Origin: CAVRXT01 sp963725655
GTDB lineage: Bacteria; Acidobacteriota; Terriglobia; Acidiferrales; UBA7541
Assembly: GCA_963725655.1 (NCBI GenBank)
Contig: CAVRYY010000001.1
Span: 992,001 to 1,056,000 of the forward strand
DNA length: 64,000 nt
Reading direction: 5' to 3'
The notes beneath the pieces are model-generated. The model was not told the origin of the DNA. It ran no database searches and worked only from the letters and a program-made list of their open reading frames with translations. The position numbers and the translations under genes are program-made. This document shows, one piece after another, positions 18,701 to 25,907 of this stretch; the first letter of the stretch is position 1, and every line of letters starts with the position of its first letter.

Positions 18701-19163
18701 TGTCCGAGTAAAGGGCCAGTTGAAGAATCGTCGCCGCTTTCGTCTCCCGCGTTAACTTGCAGTCGTAGACTTCGTACGACCAGTTTCCAAAGCGGCTCGA
18801 TCGCGTGGTCACTTTGCGCAGCACATCGGGCCGGCCGAACCAGCGATCGTGACCGAGCGCACCCTGCGCGATCACGTCCACCCCGCGCTCCATCGCCGAA
18901 ACGGTTTCGGTTAACGCTCGTCCGTCGTCTTTCACCTCCCGGAGATTGACGAACGACAATCCTTGGCTTTGCAGCAGGTCCAGGTAACGCTGCTCGTGAC
19001 GGTCGCCCAGCTCTTGGATCACTATCAAATCGGGGGCCTGCCACTTCGGCGCGGCGCGGTGTCCCCGCGCGACGCTTAACTGAAGCCCGGTCAGGTGGCG
19101 GCACGCCAGATGATTGCTGAGGTCGGTTGCCGCCAGGCGCAGATGTTGGGAAAGTAGTTTCAT
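15729..19163 (-). CDS. TM0106-family RecB-like nuclease fused to DNA2/UPF1-type SF1 helicase
   Basis: A 1,144-residue two-part enzyme. The N-terminal ~500 residues are the TM0106 RecB-like nuclease: an IQELGDRHE segment, GRPD, a DxK-type active site in VYDCKLTR (near residue 130), and a cysteine cluster (CTHCDVCRYFTEC, near 206-218) that in relatives binds a 4Fe-4S cluster. A second nuclease-like RNase-H-type region follows (VFVDLEGDP near 330). The C-terminal half is an SF1 helicase with Walker A GPPGAGKT (about 758-765), Walker B VLFIDEAGQ (about 867), LVGDPQQL and a C-terminal VGTVDKFQGQEAPVVI motif. A role in DNA repair or defence is plausible but unproven. It is a single-gene unit. Confidence 0.88.
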   Translation of the reverse strand: MKLLSQHLRLAATDLSNHLACRHLTGLQLSVARGHRAAPKWQAPDLIVIQELGDRHEQRYLDLLQSQGLSFVNLREVKDDGRALTETVSAMERGVDVIAQGALGHDRWFGRPDVLRKVTTRSSRFGNWSYEVYDCKLTRETKAATILQLALYSDILTHIQGEKPEFMYVIPGGAEFKREPYRCDEYAAYYRYVKAQLESVSDNGKSDPTYPEPCTHCDVCRYFTECDKRRRDDDSTSLVAGITKLQRNQLNEWNAETMAKLALLPIPLEHKPFHGSSESYERIREQARLQVQARASQEPVHELLTVVEDIGFCKLPAPSALDVFVDLEGDPFAGSNGQEYLFGFAAGDQQQPLRYEKRWSLTADEEKQGFEWLVDEIMKRWAADPKMHVYHFGGYEETHFKLLAGKYATREEELDRMLRADLLVDLHTIFKQAVRAGVEEYSLKKLEIFHKFKRTIPREVSLAAMRYIEHWLELERGGELRKEDQAAMEGYNEDDCRSTASLRDWLESERRTLEQAGAAIPRPTIKDGAPSDNLSERQQRVAALVARLVDSVPSDPAERSSEQAAQWMLAQLLDWHRREEKFGHWQYFKFAEMEDDALADERCSLSGLEFMHRTERGRELPVDTYSFPAQDTGVHAGDEVCHREMKLGTVEWIDFAALTVGIKKTKKSLDAPHPQVIFGDPRGPRSLVLAESLYSIGEWVRDSGVGTPGRFEAIGELLLRKPPRLKAPQTLAAPPGEVALATAQRVVRALDHSVFAIQGPPGAGKTYTAAHMICELVAAGKKVGVTALSHKVIRKVLEVVQEAAKPLRMNVQCVQKTKDGDDTEECVSNVETTSKNEIPLARLRSGAAQVAAGTAWMWARPEYFEAVDVLFIDEAGQMALADVVAVAQAAKSLVLVGDPQQLQRPLKGSHPDGAELSALQYLLGEHVTIPAEMGLLLPETWRMHPAVCKFTSQVFYEDRLTSRSHVGSRVIAGHPWISGAGLWFVPVVHEANQSSSAEEVEAIAGIVESLLVPCVTRSRSEGNIGRMELKDILVVAPYNAQVSDLLARLPKGARVGTVDKFQGQEAPVVIYSLTTSSPEDAPRGMEFLYSLNRLNVATSRAESAVIVVGSPRLYEPDCKTPRQMQLANALCRYREMAVTHQVSL

Positions 19164-19437
19164 TTGGTGCCGCGGTCTCGTCGATTATAGGACGAATATC
19201 AGGTCGTAACCCCGAAGGATTCCCACTCGAGGACGTACCCGTCTATCTATAGCTCAAAGCCGAGAATGAAGCATGTTCGCCGCAACCCCCGATCGAGCCC
19301 ACTACCCGATGACGCATTCACGGAGGTCGAGTACACTGGCCACGGCGCAGTCCGAGGGAAGTCGGGAGCCGCCCCTTTCCCCATCGGATCACCCTCTCAT
19401 GAAAACCGCGCCATAGAAACGCAAAAGGAGAATCACA

Positions 19438-20292
19438 ATGGCATACGTAACGGTGGGCAAAGAAAACGGAAGCAACATCGATATCTACTACAAAGACTGG
19501 GGCACCGGCCAACCTTTAGTTTTCAGCCACGGATGGCCCCTCAACGCGGACGCCTTCGAAGACCAGATGCTCTTTCTCGCGGCCCGCGGTTACCGCTGCA
19601 TCGCGCATGATCGCCGCGGCCACGGGCGTTCCAGCCAGCCGTGGAGCGGGAACGAAATGGACACCTACGCCGACGATCTCGCCAAGGTGGTCGAATCGCT
19701 CGACCTCAAGGACGCCATCCACATCGGTCACTCCACCGGCGGCGGCGAAGTGGCTCGCTACATCGGCCGTCACGGTTCAAAGCGCGTCGCCAAGGCCATC
19801 CTGATCAGCGCCGTTCCGCCTTTGATGCTTAAGACCCCTGCGAATCCCGCCGGCTTGCCCATGGATGTGTTCGACCATCTCCGCGCTGCCGTCCAGGCCG
19901 ACCGCTCCCAATTCTGGGAGGATCTCAGCGCCCCCTTCTACGGCGCGAACCGCACGGGCTCCAAGGTGTCAAAAGGCCTGCGTGATTCGTTCTGGATGCA
20001 AGGGATGCTGTGTGGGATTAACGCGGCCTACGACTGCATCAAGGCGTTCTCGGAGACCGACTTCACCGAAGATCTGAAGAAATTCGACGTCCCCACGCTG
20101 GTGCTCCACGGCGACGACGATCAGATCGTGCCCATCGTTGCGGCCGGAATGCTCTCGTCCAAGATCATCAAGGGTGCCACCCTGAAAGTGATTCCGGGCG
20201 CGCCGCACGGTATGTGCTCAACGCTCAAAGACCAGATCAATGCCGAACTGCTCGCATTCATCAAAGGCGCGGCAACCACCGCGTCCGCCTAG
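19438..20292 (+). CDS. Alpha/beta hydrolase, non-heme haloperoxidase/perhydrolase type
   Basis: The 284-residue protein has the full alpha/beta-hydrolase triad of cofactor-free haloperoxidases: Ser99 in GHSTGGGE, an Asp in LHGDDDQIVP (near 227) and His257 in GAPHGM. The opening DIYYKDWGTGQPLVFSHGWPL and DRRGHGRS are typical. Such enzymes act as esterases or perhydrolases in vitro; the true substrate is usually unknown. No signal peptide. An AAAAGGAGA ribosome site precedes the ATG. It is monocistronic, with a 274-base gap to the divergent helicase gene. Confidence 0.88.
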   Translation: MAYVTVGKENGSNIDIYYKDWGTGQPLVFSHGWPLNADAFEDQMLFLAARGYRCIAHDRRGHGRSSQPWSGNEMDTYADDLAKVVESLDLKDAIHIGHSTGGGEVARYIGRHGSKRVAKAILISAVPPLMLKTPANPAGLPMDVFDHLRAAVQADRSQFWEDLSAPFYGANRTGSKVSKGLRDSFWMQGMLCGINAAYDCIKAFSETDFTEDLKKFDVPTLVLHGDDDQIVPIVAAGMLSSKIIKGATLKVIPGAPHGMCSTLKDQINAELLAFIKGAATTASA

Positions 20293-20646
20293 CTTCGGCC
20301 GGATATCCACAGATCTGATCCCTACTCAAGCGCCTCCCCGGATGCTAATTTCGCAGCAGACGGGGAGGCTCCCATTGAAGCCACACAGACCAGAACGGCT
20401 CCGCAATTTTACGGGTGCCAGCGCCCGAAACGCTTAAAATCCCATTCCCGGCAGGCGTGGGGATTAGAATTTGAATGTGGTTGATTATCAACGATATACA
20501 AAATCTGATTCCCGGCAAATTACGAAAACACATTTATTCTTGAACAAGAAGCGAAAGTCACAGCAGGCCGCCCGCTACGATGGGCCCGGGCCACAAATCA
20601 GGTGAGACTCAGCGAGCGGTACTGGTAGCTGGAGGCACCGGCGGGC
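20293..20646. other. Intergenic region between convergent genes
   Basis: A 354-base gap between the hydrolase and the sigma-factor gene, tail to tail. An imperfect AATCCCA/TGGGGATT inverted repeat lies near 20428-20455. It has no poly-T tract, so I do not call it a terminator. No coding sequence is supported. Confidence 0.4.
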
Positions 20647-21900
20647 TCAGGACCGGGAGCGATCGAGAAGCAATTCGCGCTCACGCGTGTTGCGCGTGAG
20701 CGCTGCGGCCTTTGCGAATTCCGCGCGCGCTTCGTCTTGGCGGCCGAGCTTCGCGAGCAGGTCGCCCCGGACGCTGGGCAGCAGGTGGTAGTTCTTGAGG
20801 GAAGGCTCGGAGGCCAGAGCATCGACGATAGCCAGGCCCGCTGCCGGACCCTCGGCCATCGATACCGCGACCGCGCGGTTCAGTTCCACTACCGGGGACG
20901 GCACGCGCTCCGCGAGCGTCTGGTAGAGCGCCGCGAGCCGAGTCCAATCGGTCTTGGCGGCGGTGCTGGCCCGTGCGTGGCAAGCCGCGATCGCGGCTTG
21001 CAGCGTATACGGCCCGAGCTCCGCCCGTAATTTCTCGGCGCGGTCAAGCGCCGAAAGACCGCGGCGGATCAGCAGCTGATCCCAGCGCGCACGACTTTGA
21101 TCGAGCAGAAGGATAGGCTCCCCTGCGGGGCCGGTCCGCGCACGCAAACGCGACGACTGAATCTCCATCAGCGCCGCCAGGCCGTGCACCTCCGGTTCGT
21201 TTGGAGCGAGTTCGGCCAGTATCCGCCCCAGGCGCAGCGCCTCGTCGCACAATGCCGGCCGCATCCAATCCTCACCGCCGGTGGCCGAGTAGCCTTCGTT
21301 GAAGATGAGGTAGATCACCTCGAGTACTGACGCCAGGCGCGCGGTTAGTTCAGCGCCGCGGGGAACTTCGAACCGGACGCGCGCTTCGGCCAGCGACCGC
21401 TTGGCCCGAACGATACGCTGCGCGATCGTTGGTTCCGAGGTGAGGAAAGCGCGCCCGATTTCTTCGGTGGTGAGGCCGCCGAGCAAGCGCAGCGTTAGCG
21501 CTGCGCGCGCCTCCGGGGAAAGAACGGGATGGCAGGAAATGAACAGCAAGCGCAACAGGTCATCGCCGACTGGGTCGTCGATGGCCGCATCGAAATCCGG
21601 CACGGCCAACTCCTGTTGAGCCTCGAGCTCGCGCCCCAGCTCCTGATGCTTGCGCTCGAGAAGCTTTTCTCGCCGCCACAAATCGATCGCTCGATGCTTC
21701 GCGGTGGCCATCAGCCACGCCCCGGGATTATCCGGCACGCCTGCTTTCGGCCACTGTTCCAGCGCGGCGACCAAGGCGTCTTGCGCGAGTTCCTCGGCCA
21801 GGCCCACGTCGCGCACCATGCGCGTGAGGCCAGCGATCAGTCTGGCGGATTCGATCCGCCAGACTGCGTCGATGGCGCGATTGGTATCGGAAGCCCTCAT
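20647..21900 (-). CDS. ECF sigma factor with C-terminal helical (TPR-like) extension, ECF42 group
   Basis: A 417-residue ECF sigma factor. Sigma region 2 (about 15-85) includes the AEELAQDALVAALEQWP helix and NPGAWLMATAKHRAIDLWRR. Sigma region 4 (about 110-170) has LRLLGGLTTEEIGRAFLTSEPTIAQRIVRAKR. The extra ~240 residues are helical with repeats, as in ECF42 sigma factors, which lack a classical anti-sigma and are encoded beside DGPF/YCII proteins. Two such genes lie upstream on the same strand, 40 and about 540 bases away. Both carry ECF42-like promoters, so self-regulation of the cluster is likely. An in-frame stop just upstream fixes the start at 21900. Confidence 0.92.
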   Translation of the reverse strand: MRASDTNRAIDAVWRIESARLIAGLTRMVRDVGLAEELAQDALVAALEQWPKAGVPDNPGAWLMATAKHRAIDLWRREKLLERKHQELGRELEAQQELAVPDFDAAIDDPVGDDLLRLLFISCHPVLSPEARAALTLRLLGGLTTEEIGRAFLTSEPTIAQRIVRAKRSLAEARVRFEVPRGAELTARLASVLEVIYLIFNEGYSATGGEDWMRPALCDEALRLGRILAELAPNEPEVHGLAALMEIQSSRLRARTGPAGEPILLLDQSRARWDQLLIRRGLSALDRAEKLRAELGPYTLQAAIAACHARASTAAKTDWTRLAALYQTLAERVPSPVVELNRAVAVSMAEGPAAGLAIVDALASEPSLKNYHLLPSVRGDLLAKLGRQDEARAEFAKAAALTRNTRERELLLDRSRS

Positions 21901-21940
21901 GCCTTCCGATCAAAACATCTTCGCCGCGCGAGCGCAACCG

Positions 21941-22300
21941 CTACTGCCCAGGAGCGGCCGCGGACGCCTCGAAGATCTGGCGCACTTCACTTTCGCCCTG
22001 ACCAGCCTGGTTGAGGAAGCTCTTTGTATATTCGACCGCTTCCTCCTTGGACTTCGCCTGGATGATCGCGTAGCCGCCGATCACTTCCTTGGCTTCGGCG
22101 AACGGCCCGTCGGTTACGGTGAACTTCCCGGCGTCAATCCGCACCCGGGCGCCTTTCGCGCTGGGCAGCAATCCGTCGGTGGCCAGCAGCCAGCCCGACT
22201 TAAACGAGGCCTCAATGTATTTTCCCATCTCCGCGAGATGCTCCGGGCTGGGAGGCGCGGCGGCCTCGCCGCCCGGCTTGTAGAACACTATGAATCGCAT
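21941..22300 (-). CDS. YCII/DGPF-domain protein 1
   Basis: A 119-residue single-domain YCII-related protein. It has the MRFIVFYKPGG beta strand at the start and the signature VTDGPFAEAKEVIGGYAII (near 66). DGPF proteins accompany ECF42 sigma factors; their biochemical role is unknown, although the YCII fold resembles ferredoxin-like enzymes with a conserved His/Asp pair. I chose the ATG at 22300 because AAAGGAG precedes it and the family start begins there; the frame itself is open further upstream. It ends 40 bases before the sigma gene and has its own promoter at 22358-22384. Confidence 0.88.
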   Translation of the reverse strand: MRFIVFYKPGGEAAAPPSPEHLAEMGKYIEASFKSGWLLATDGLLPSAKGARVRIDAGKFTVTDGPFAEAKEVIGGYAIIQAKSKEEAVEYTKSFLNQAGQGESEVRQIFEASAAAPGQ

Positions 22301-22357
22301 GGGTATCGCTCCTTTGCACTTTGAATTGCTCTTGGCACAACTGTTCTCTACTTGGAC

Positions 22358-22384
22358 GACGAATGAAGCGCGGCGAAATCGACA
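22358..22384 (-). promoter_or_regulatory. ECF42-type promoter of YCII gene 1
   Basis: On the minus strand: TGTCGA (22384-22379), 17 bases, then CGTC (22361-22358). The same layout occurs before YCII gene 2. TGTCGA at -35 with CG(A/T)C at -10 is the promoter motif reported for ECF42 sigma factors in Streptomyces. It lies 58 bases from the ATG. Confidence 0.75.
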
Positions 22385-22438
22385 GCTTCGCAAATTGTTT
22401 TTCGCCGCCGCGATCCGCGCTGCGGCGCATCCCGCGTG

Positions 22439-22867
22439 TCAGGGTTTCGCGGTCTGGCCGATTTTTGCCTGCATCTCGGAAAGGCCGGCTGCCGCTTGCT
22501 GGAGATCGGCGGGGAAGTCTGCCATCTCCTGCACCTGCCTCACTTCGATCACCTCGTTGTCTGAGCCGGGGCAGCGGGAAGCCCATTCGATCGCTTCTTC
22601 CTTTGAGCGCACCTGAATCATCCAGTATCCGCCGACCACTTCTTTCGCTTCAGCGAAAGGGCCGTCAGTCACTTGGGGCTTTCCTCCAGCGAACGAGACG
22701 CGCACTCCCATCGAAGGCGGGTGCAGGCCATCGAGCGCCAGCAGCACGCCGGCCTTTTGCAGGGATTCGTTGTACTTCATCATCGCGGCCACGGCTTTGG
22801 GGTCGGGCATGGCGCCTGGCGCGGCGGTGTCATATCCCTTTGGCAGCATCAGCATCATGAATCGCAT
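22439..22867 (-). CDS. YCII/DGPF-domain protein 2
   Basis: A 142-residue YCII-related protein with MRFMMLMLPKGY at the start and the DGPF signature VTDGPFAEAKEVVGGYWMI near residue 65. It is similar to YCII protein 1 but has a different N-terminus and a helical tail (LQQAAAGLSEMQAKIG). The ATG at 22867 is chosen because AAGGGAG lies about 9 bases upstream; an in-frame ATG at 22873 is too close to that site. It is the first gene of the YCII2-YCII1-sigma set, with an ECF42-type promoter at 22931-22957. Confidence 0.88.
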   Translation of the reverse strand: MRFMMLMLPKGYDTAAPGAMPDPKAVAAMMKYNESLQKAGVLLALDGLHPPSMGVRVSFAGGKPQVTDGPFAEAKEVVGGYWMIQVRSKEEAIEWASRCPGSDNEVIEVRQVQEMADFPADLQQAAAGLSEMQAKIGQTAKP

Positions 22868-22930
22868 GGTCATTTCTCCCTTGGGTATCGTTCGCTGCTG
22901 GACACTTGCAAATCCAGCCTTCACTTATAC

Positions 22931-22957
22931 GTCGAATAAGGTGCGGCAAAATCGACA
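22931..22957 (-). promoter_or_regulatory. ECF42-type promoter of YCII gene 2
   Basis: On the minus strand: TGTCGA (22957-22952), 17 bases, then CGAC (22934-22931). Spacer length and both hexamer cores match the promoter before YCII gene 1, and the spacer sequence itself is similar (TTTTGCCGCACCTTATT). It lies 64 bases from the ATG. Confidence 0.75.
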
Positions 22958-23216
22958 GCTCCAGTATCTTTTTTTCGCAGGCGTTTGTTAAGGGCGGGGA
23001 CTGCACGCCGGTTAGCGGGAATGCGTGGGAAGCCCGCGCTGGCCAGGGAAACATATTTGCGGCGCAAAAAAACATGATTACTTCAGCAATATGATCCATA
23101 GCTAATCAGTACATTTCCTGACGGACAAATCACATTTAGTACTAGACAACTTCTTCGCCCTAGCATTATTGTCGTAGCCGCGGACGTTAAGAGCCAGCGG
23201 AGGAGCAAACCAACCG

Positions 23217-23669
23217 ATGGGCGAGATTTACGATATCTTCGAACGGTGCGCGGCAGGCGCGGTATGGGTGGAAAGTTTTGTCGGGCTACAGGGAATTGCC
23301 GAACGCCTGGTTCATCTCAACGCCGAACGGCCCGGCGATTATTTTGCGTATAGCGTTCATGATGCGAAGGTGGTCGCCGAACTTTCCCAATCGCCATATC
23401 TCGAGTGGCGAGCCGCCCCCCAAGCCCATTCGCCGGCGGCCCCGCACAGCCGGCACGCTGAGAAGGGCGGCCCGAACGGCAACGGCAACGCGAATGGCAA
23501 CGGCGTAGACAGCCAGCGCGCAAACCGTCACGGAGCGAATGGCAACGGCACAAACGGAAATGGCAAAAACGGAAATGGCGCCGCGCGATTGCTTGCGGGT
23601 GGGAATCACGAACAGGATTACGAGCCGGATGGGGAAGCGGACACGAAGACTGCGGCATCCTCGGATTAG
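23217..23669 (+). CDS. Small protein with Asn/Gly-rich low-complexity tail, unknown function
   Basis: A 150-residue protein preceded by a strong GGAGGAG ribosome site. Residues 1-65 form a compact domain (IYDIFERCAAGAVWVESFVGLQ, PGDYFAYSVHDAKVV) like a short domain seen in many Acidobacteriota proteins of unknown function. Residues 85-125 are a repetitive tail of NGNG units broken by single residues, followed by an acidic end. The N-terminal sequence has no signal peptide. The tail may be a disordered linker or an assembly region. Nothing known fixes a function. Confidence 0.65.
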   Translation: MGEIYDIFERCAAGAVWVESFVGLQGIAERLVHLNAERPGDYFAYSVHDAKVVAELSQSPYLEWRAAPQAHSPAAPHSRHAEKGGPNGNGNANGNGVDSQRANRHGANGNGTNGNGKNGNGAARLLAGGNHEQDYEPDGEADTKTAASSD

Positions 23670-23723
23670 TTGCCGCCGGAATTAACCAAGCGTTGCACCT
23701 GGCAAGTATTCGTTTGCGCCTTC

Positions 23724-24509
23724 TTACGCTTCTTTCCCAATCCACCAAAGAACTTTGGCCAGGATCTTCCACTTGTTTCGGCCGTCCAGCGTAACGGATT
23801 CGTACTTGGGGTTTTCCGCGTGGAGCACTTCGGTGAGGTCATAGGTTCGGAAGCGAGACACCGTTAGTCCCCTGTCCTTGTGCCACGCCACCACGATTTT
23901 CCCGTTCAGTTGGGCCGGGTCATTCTGCGACGAGTCCACCGCCAGAATATAGCCATCCCCAATCACCGGGCTCATCGAGTCGCCGTGCACCCGCAGGCAA
24001 GAGGTGGTCTCCGGATTCGGACACCATTCTCTGGGGGCGGCGATCATGCTTTCGACCGGCGCACCGTTCAGCGCCGGCGTGTTGTCGCCCTTCTCTCCGT
24101 GGGACGCGGCAGACACTTTCAGTAGTGGAATGGCGATCAATTGCTGCTTATCCGCGATCGTCTTCTTGGCTCCGCTTCCGGCTCGTACCCACTGGAAATC
24201 GGGCACTTTGGTTTGCGATATCCGCCGCCCAAGCTGCGGCAGGATGCGCATGAGGTCTTCGTGGCGTAGCCCGGCCCGTCCCCAAAAATACCAACAGATG
24301 GGATCGCCGGCTAGATTTCCGAGCTCGATGTAACTGCGGGCGGTGGGCTCTTGCGCGCCGCGCTCCCAACGGGAAACCGCCATCGCCGAAGAGTGGAACT
24401 TTTTGCCGAAGGAGGTCTGACTCAGCTTAAAGGTGCGGCGCAAATCGGAAATGGCACTAGCCCACTCTTGACTGGTCGGTAGTTTCGATTTGCGGCGAGA
24501 CTTCGTCAT
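23724..24509 (-). CDS. XRE-family regulator with S24 (LexA-like) C-terminal domain
   Basis: A 261-residue repressor. Residues 15-65 are a helix-turn-helix (LRRTFKLSQTSFGKKFHSSAMAVSRWERG). The C-terminal S24 domain has the nucleophile Ser178 in RVHGDSMSP. Where self-cleaving S24 proteins have a Lys in a VKR motif, this protein reads TVSR (Ser218), so autoproteolysis is probably lost. Relatives of this kind in Acidobacteriota act as transcription regulators independent of SOS cleavage. The gene is divergent from the Crp-type gene, with 221 bases between. Confidence 0.85.
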   Translation of the reverse strand: MTKSRRKSKLPTSQEWASAISDLRRTFKLSQTSFGKKFHSSAMAVSRWERGAQEPTARSYIELGNLAGDPICWYFWGRAGLRHEDLMRILPQLGRRISQTKVPDFQWVRAGSGAKKTIADKQQLIAIPLLKVSAASHGEKGDNTPALNGAPVESMIAAPREWCPNPETTSCLRVHGDSMSPVIGDGYILAVDSSQNDPAQLNGKIVVAWHKDRGLTVSRFRTYDLTEVLHAENPKYESVTLDGRNKWKILAKVLWWIGKEA

Positions 24510-24563
24510 TGCCGAACCCTGAATGACAATACATCTATCAAGAGCCTCGATACAACACTAAAT

Positions 24564-24577
24564 GTACGGTGGCGTAC
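24564..24577. promoter_or_regulatory. Inverted repeat GTACG-N4-CGTAC between XRE-S24 and Crp genes
   Basis: A perfect 5-base inverted repeat with a 4-base centre, 55 bases upstream of the XRE-S24 start. Its GTAC core recurs in other nearby gaps (23109, 23139, 25825). It is a candidate autoregulatory operator; binding is inferred only. Confidence 0.35.
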
Positions 24578-24730
24578 TTGATTTGGGAAAGGAATTTTTT
24601 TGGTTTAACATTTGTGGCTAGCTTTGCACGTGAATAGAGCGTATCTTGGACTAGTCTCCTCTAGCACGTTGCCGCCGCACTCAGGCAACCGGTTCCTTGC
24701 GAAATCAGACTGTTTCGTAAGGAGCCCAAC

Positions 24731-25498
24731 ATGGCCGGCAAGTCTCCCCGCGTTCGCGGCAAGAGCGTTCTCCCCAATGGCGCGCCAAGCAACGGCCGGC
24801 GAACGCTTCGCAACACGATTCTTCTGAATCTGCCCCGCGCCGAATACGATCGCGTATTTCCCAAACTGCGATTCGTCGAATTGCCAACCCAAACAGCGCT
24901 AACCGAGATGGGTAAACCGATCGAGTTTGGCTGGTTCCTCAACGCCGGCCTCGGTTCGATCCTGAATGTGCTGTCCACCGGGAAGAGCGTAGAAGTGGGC
25001 CTGAGCGGACACGAGGGATTCGTGGGTATTCCGCTGATCGCCGGCTTACGGAGCAGTCCCACCCGCGTCGTGATGCAGGTGGCCGGCTCGGGGTACAAGA
25101 TAAGCGCCAAAGCTTTGGCCCGTGTGTTGAGGGAATGCCCCCAACTCGAAAAGAGCCTGCAGCAGTATGGCCAGGAATTGGTTCTGCAGGCCTCGCACGT
25201 CGCTGCTTGCAATCGGCTACACGAGGTGGAACAGCGGCTGGCGCGATGGCTGCTGATGAGTCAAGACCGCTTGGGAGGCGATATTGTTCCTCTTACCCAG
25301 CAGTTCCTGGCGCATATGCTGGGCACTCGCCGCGCCAGCGTGACGGTCGCTGCCGGCGTCTTGCAGGACGCGGGTTTCATTACCTATGTCCGCGGACGAG
25401 TGACCATCCGGAGTCGCAAGGCCCTGGAAGGAGCCTCCTGCGAGTGCTACAAAATCATCGTCGAGCAGGCTCGCAAGTGGCACGCCGAAGCGAAGTAA
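24731..25498 (+). CDS. Crp/Fnr-family transcriptional regulator
   Basis: A 255-residue regulator with a cNMP-binding-like N-terminal beta-roll (about 25-140: NVLSTGKSVEVGLSGHEGFVGIPL) and a C-terminal winged helix (about 165-230: LTQQFLAHMLGTRRASVTVAAGVLQDAGFI). The roll lacks the canonical cAMP-contact RE motif and has no cysteine cluster of the FNR type, so the ligand is unknown. AAGGAG precedes the ATG at 24731. It is followed, after a 409-base gap, by a TonB receptor on the same strand. Confidence 0.9.
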   Translation: MAGKSPRVRGKSVLPNGAPSNGRRTLRNTILLNLPRAEYDRVFPKLRFVELPTQTALTEMGKPIEFGWFLNAGLGSILNVLSTGKSVEVGLSGHEGFVGIPLIAGLRSSPTRVVMQVAGSGYKISAKALARVLRECPQLEKSLQQYGQELVLQASHVAACNRLHEVEQRLARWLLMSQDRLGGDIVPLTQQFLAHMLGTRRASVTVAAGVLQDAGFITYVRGRVTIRSRKALEGASCECYKIIVEQARKWHAEAK

Positions 25499-25907
25499 GA
25501 TTTCGCACCACAGCCCTTCTTTCCCTCCGAATCAGGCCCCCGAATAGCGCCCCGCACTGCATCGTTGCGTGAATCTGGCGAAGACCTGTTCTCCGGTAGT
25601 GTCGCCGGGATGTAACGCGGGCACGCGCAGAGATTTCTTGACCGAGATTTTGTAACCAAATTCCCAAGATTTTGTAACCGAATCGTGCCTTCCGGCGTCA
25701 ATGATAAAAGAGGGTAGAGGGCGGCGAAGTGTGCCGCTAATATCCCGTATTCCATATTGAGGAGCTACCGTTTTCGGTAGACACTTCGTCCAGCCTCGCC
25801 TCCGCCGCGTCAGTTCCACGCTAAGTACCATAGAATCTGGTACTAAAGTCCTAGTGACTGATTGGACCACCAATTGCTCTCCTACCATTGAAAGGGAGGA
25901 CTCTCAC
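25499..25907. promoter_or_regulatory. Regulatory gap before TonB receptor 1 with direct and inverted repeats
   Basis: This 409-base region holds three ordered signals. AGATTTTGTAACC is repeated at 25645-25657 and 25667-25679, with starts 22 bases apart, i.e. two helix turns. CTACCG-TTTT-CGGTAG at 25765-25780 is a small perfect hairpin. AGTACCA-N7-TGGTACT at 25824-25844 is a perfect inverted repeat. Together they look like binding sites for the receptor gene; no matching regulator is proven. Confidence 0.45.

Noticed and set aside
20428..20455. Terminator between the hydrolase and sigma genes
   Set aside because: Imperfect stem and no T-tract on either strand.
23461..23590. GGCAACGGC-type repeats resembling a satellite or CRISPR
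   Set aside because: They are codons for the Asn/Gly tail in a gene with a good ribosome site; no spacers of regular length.
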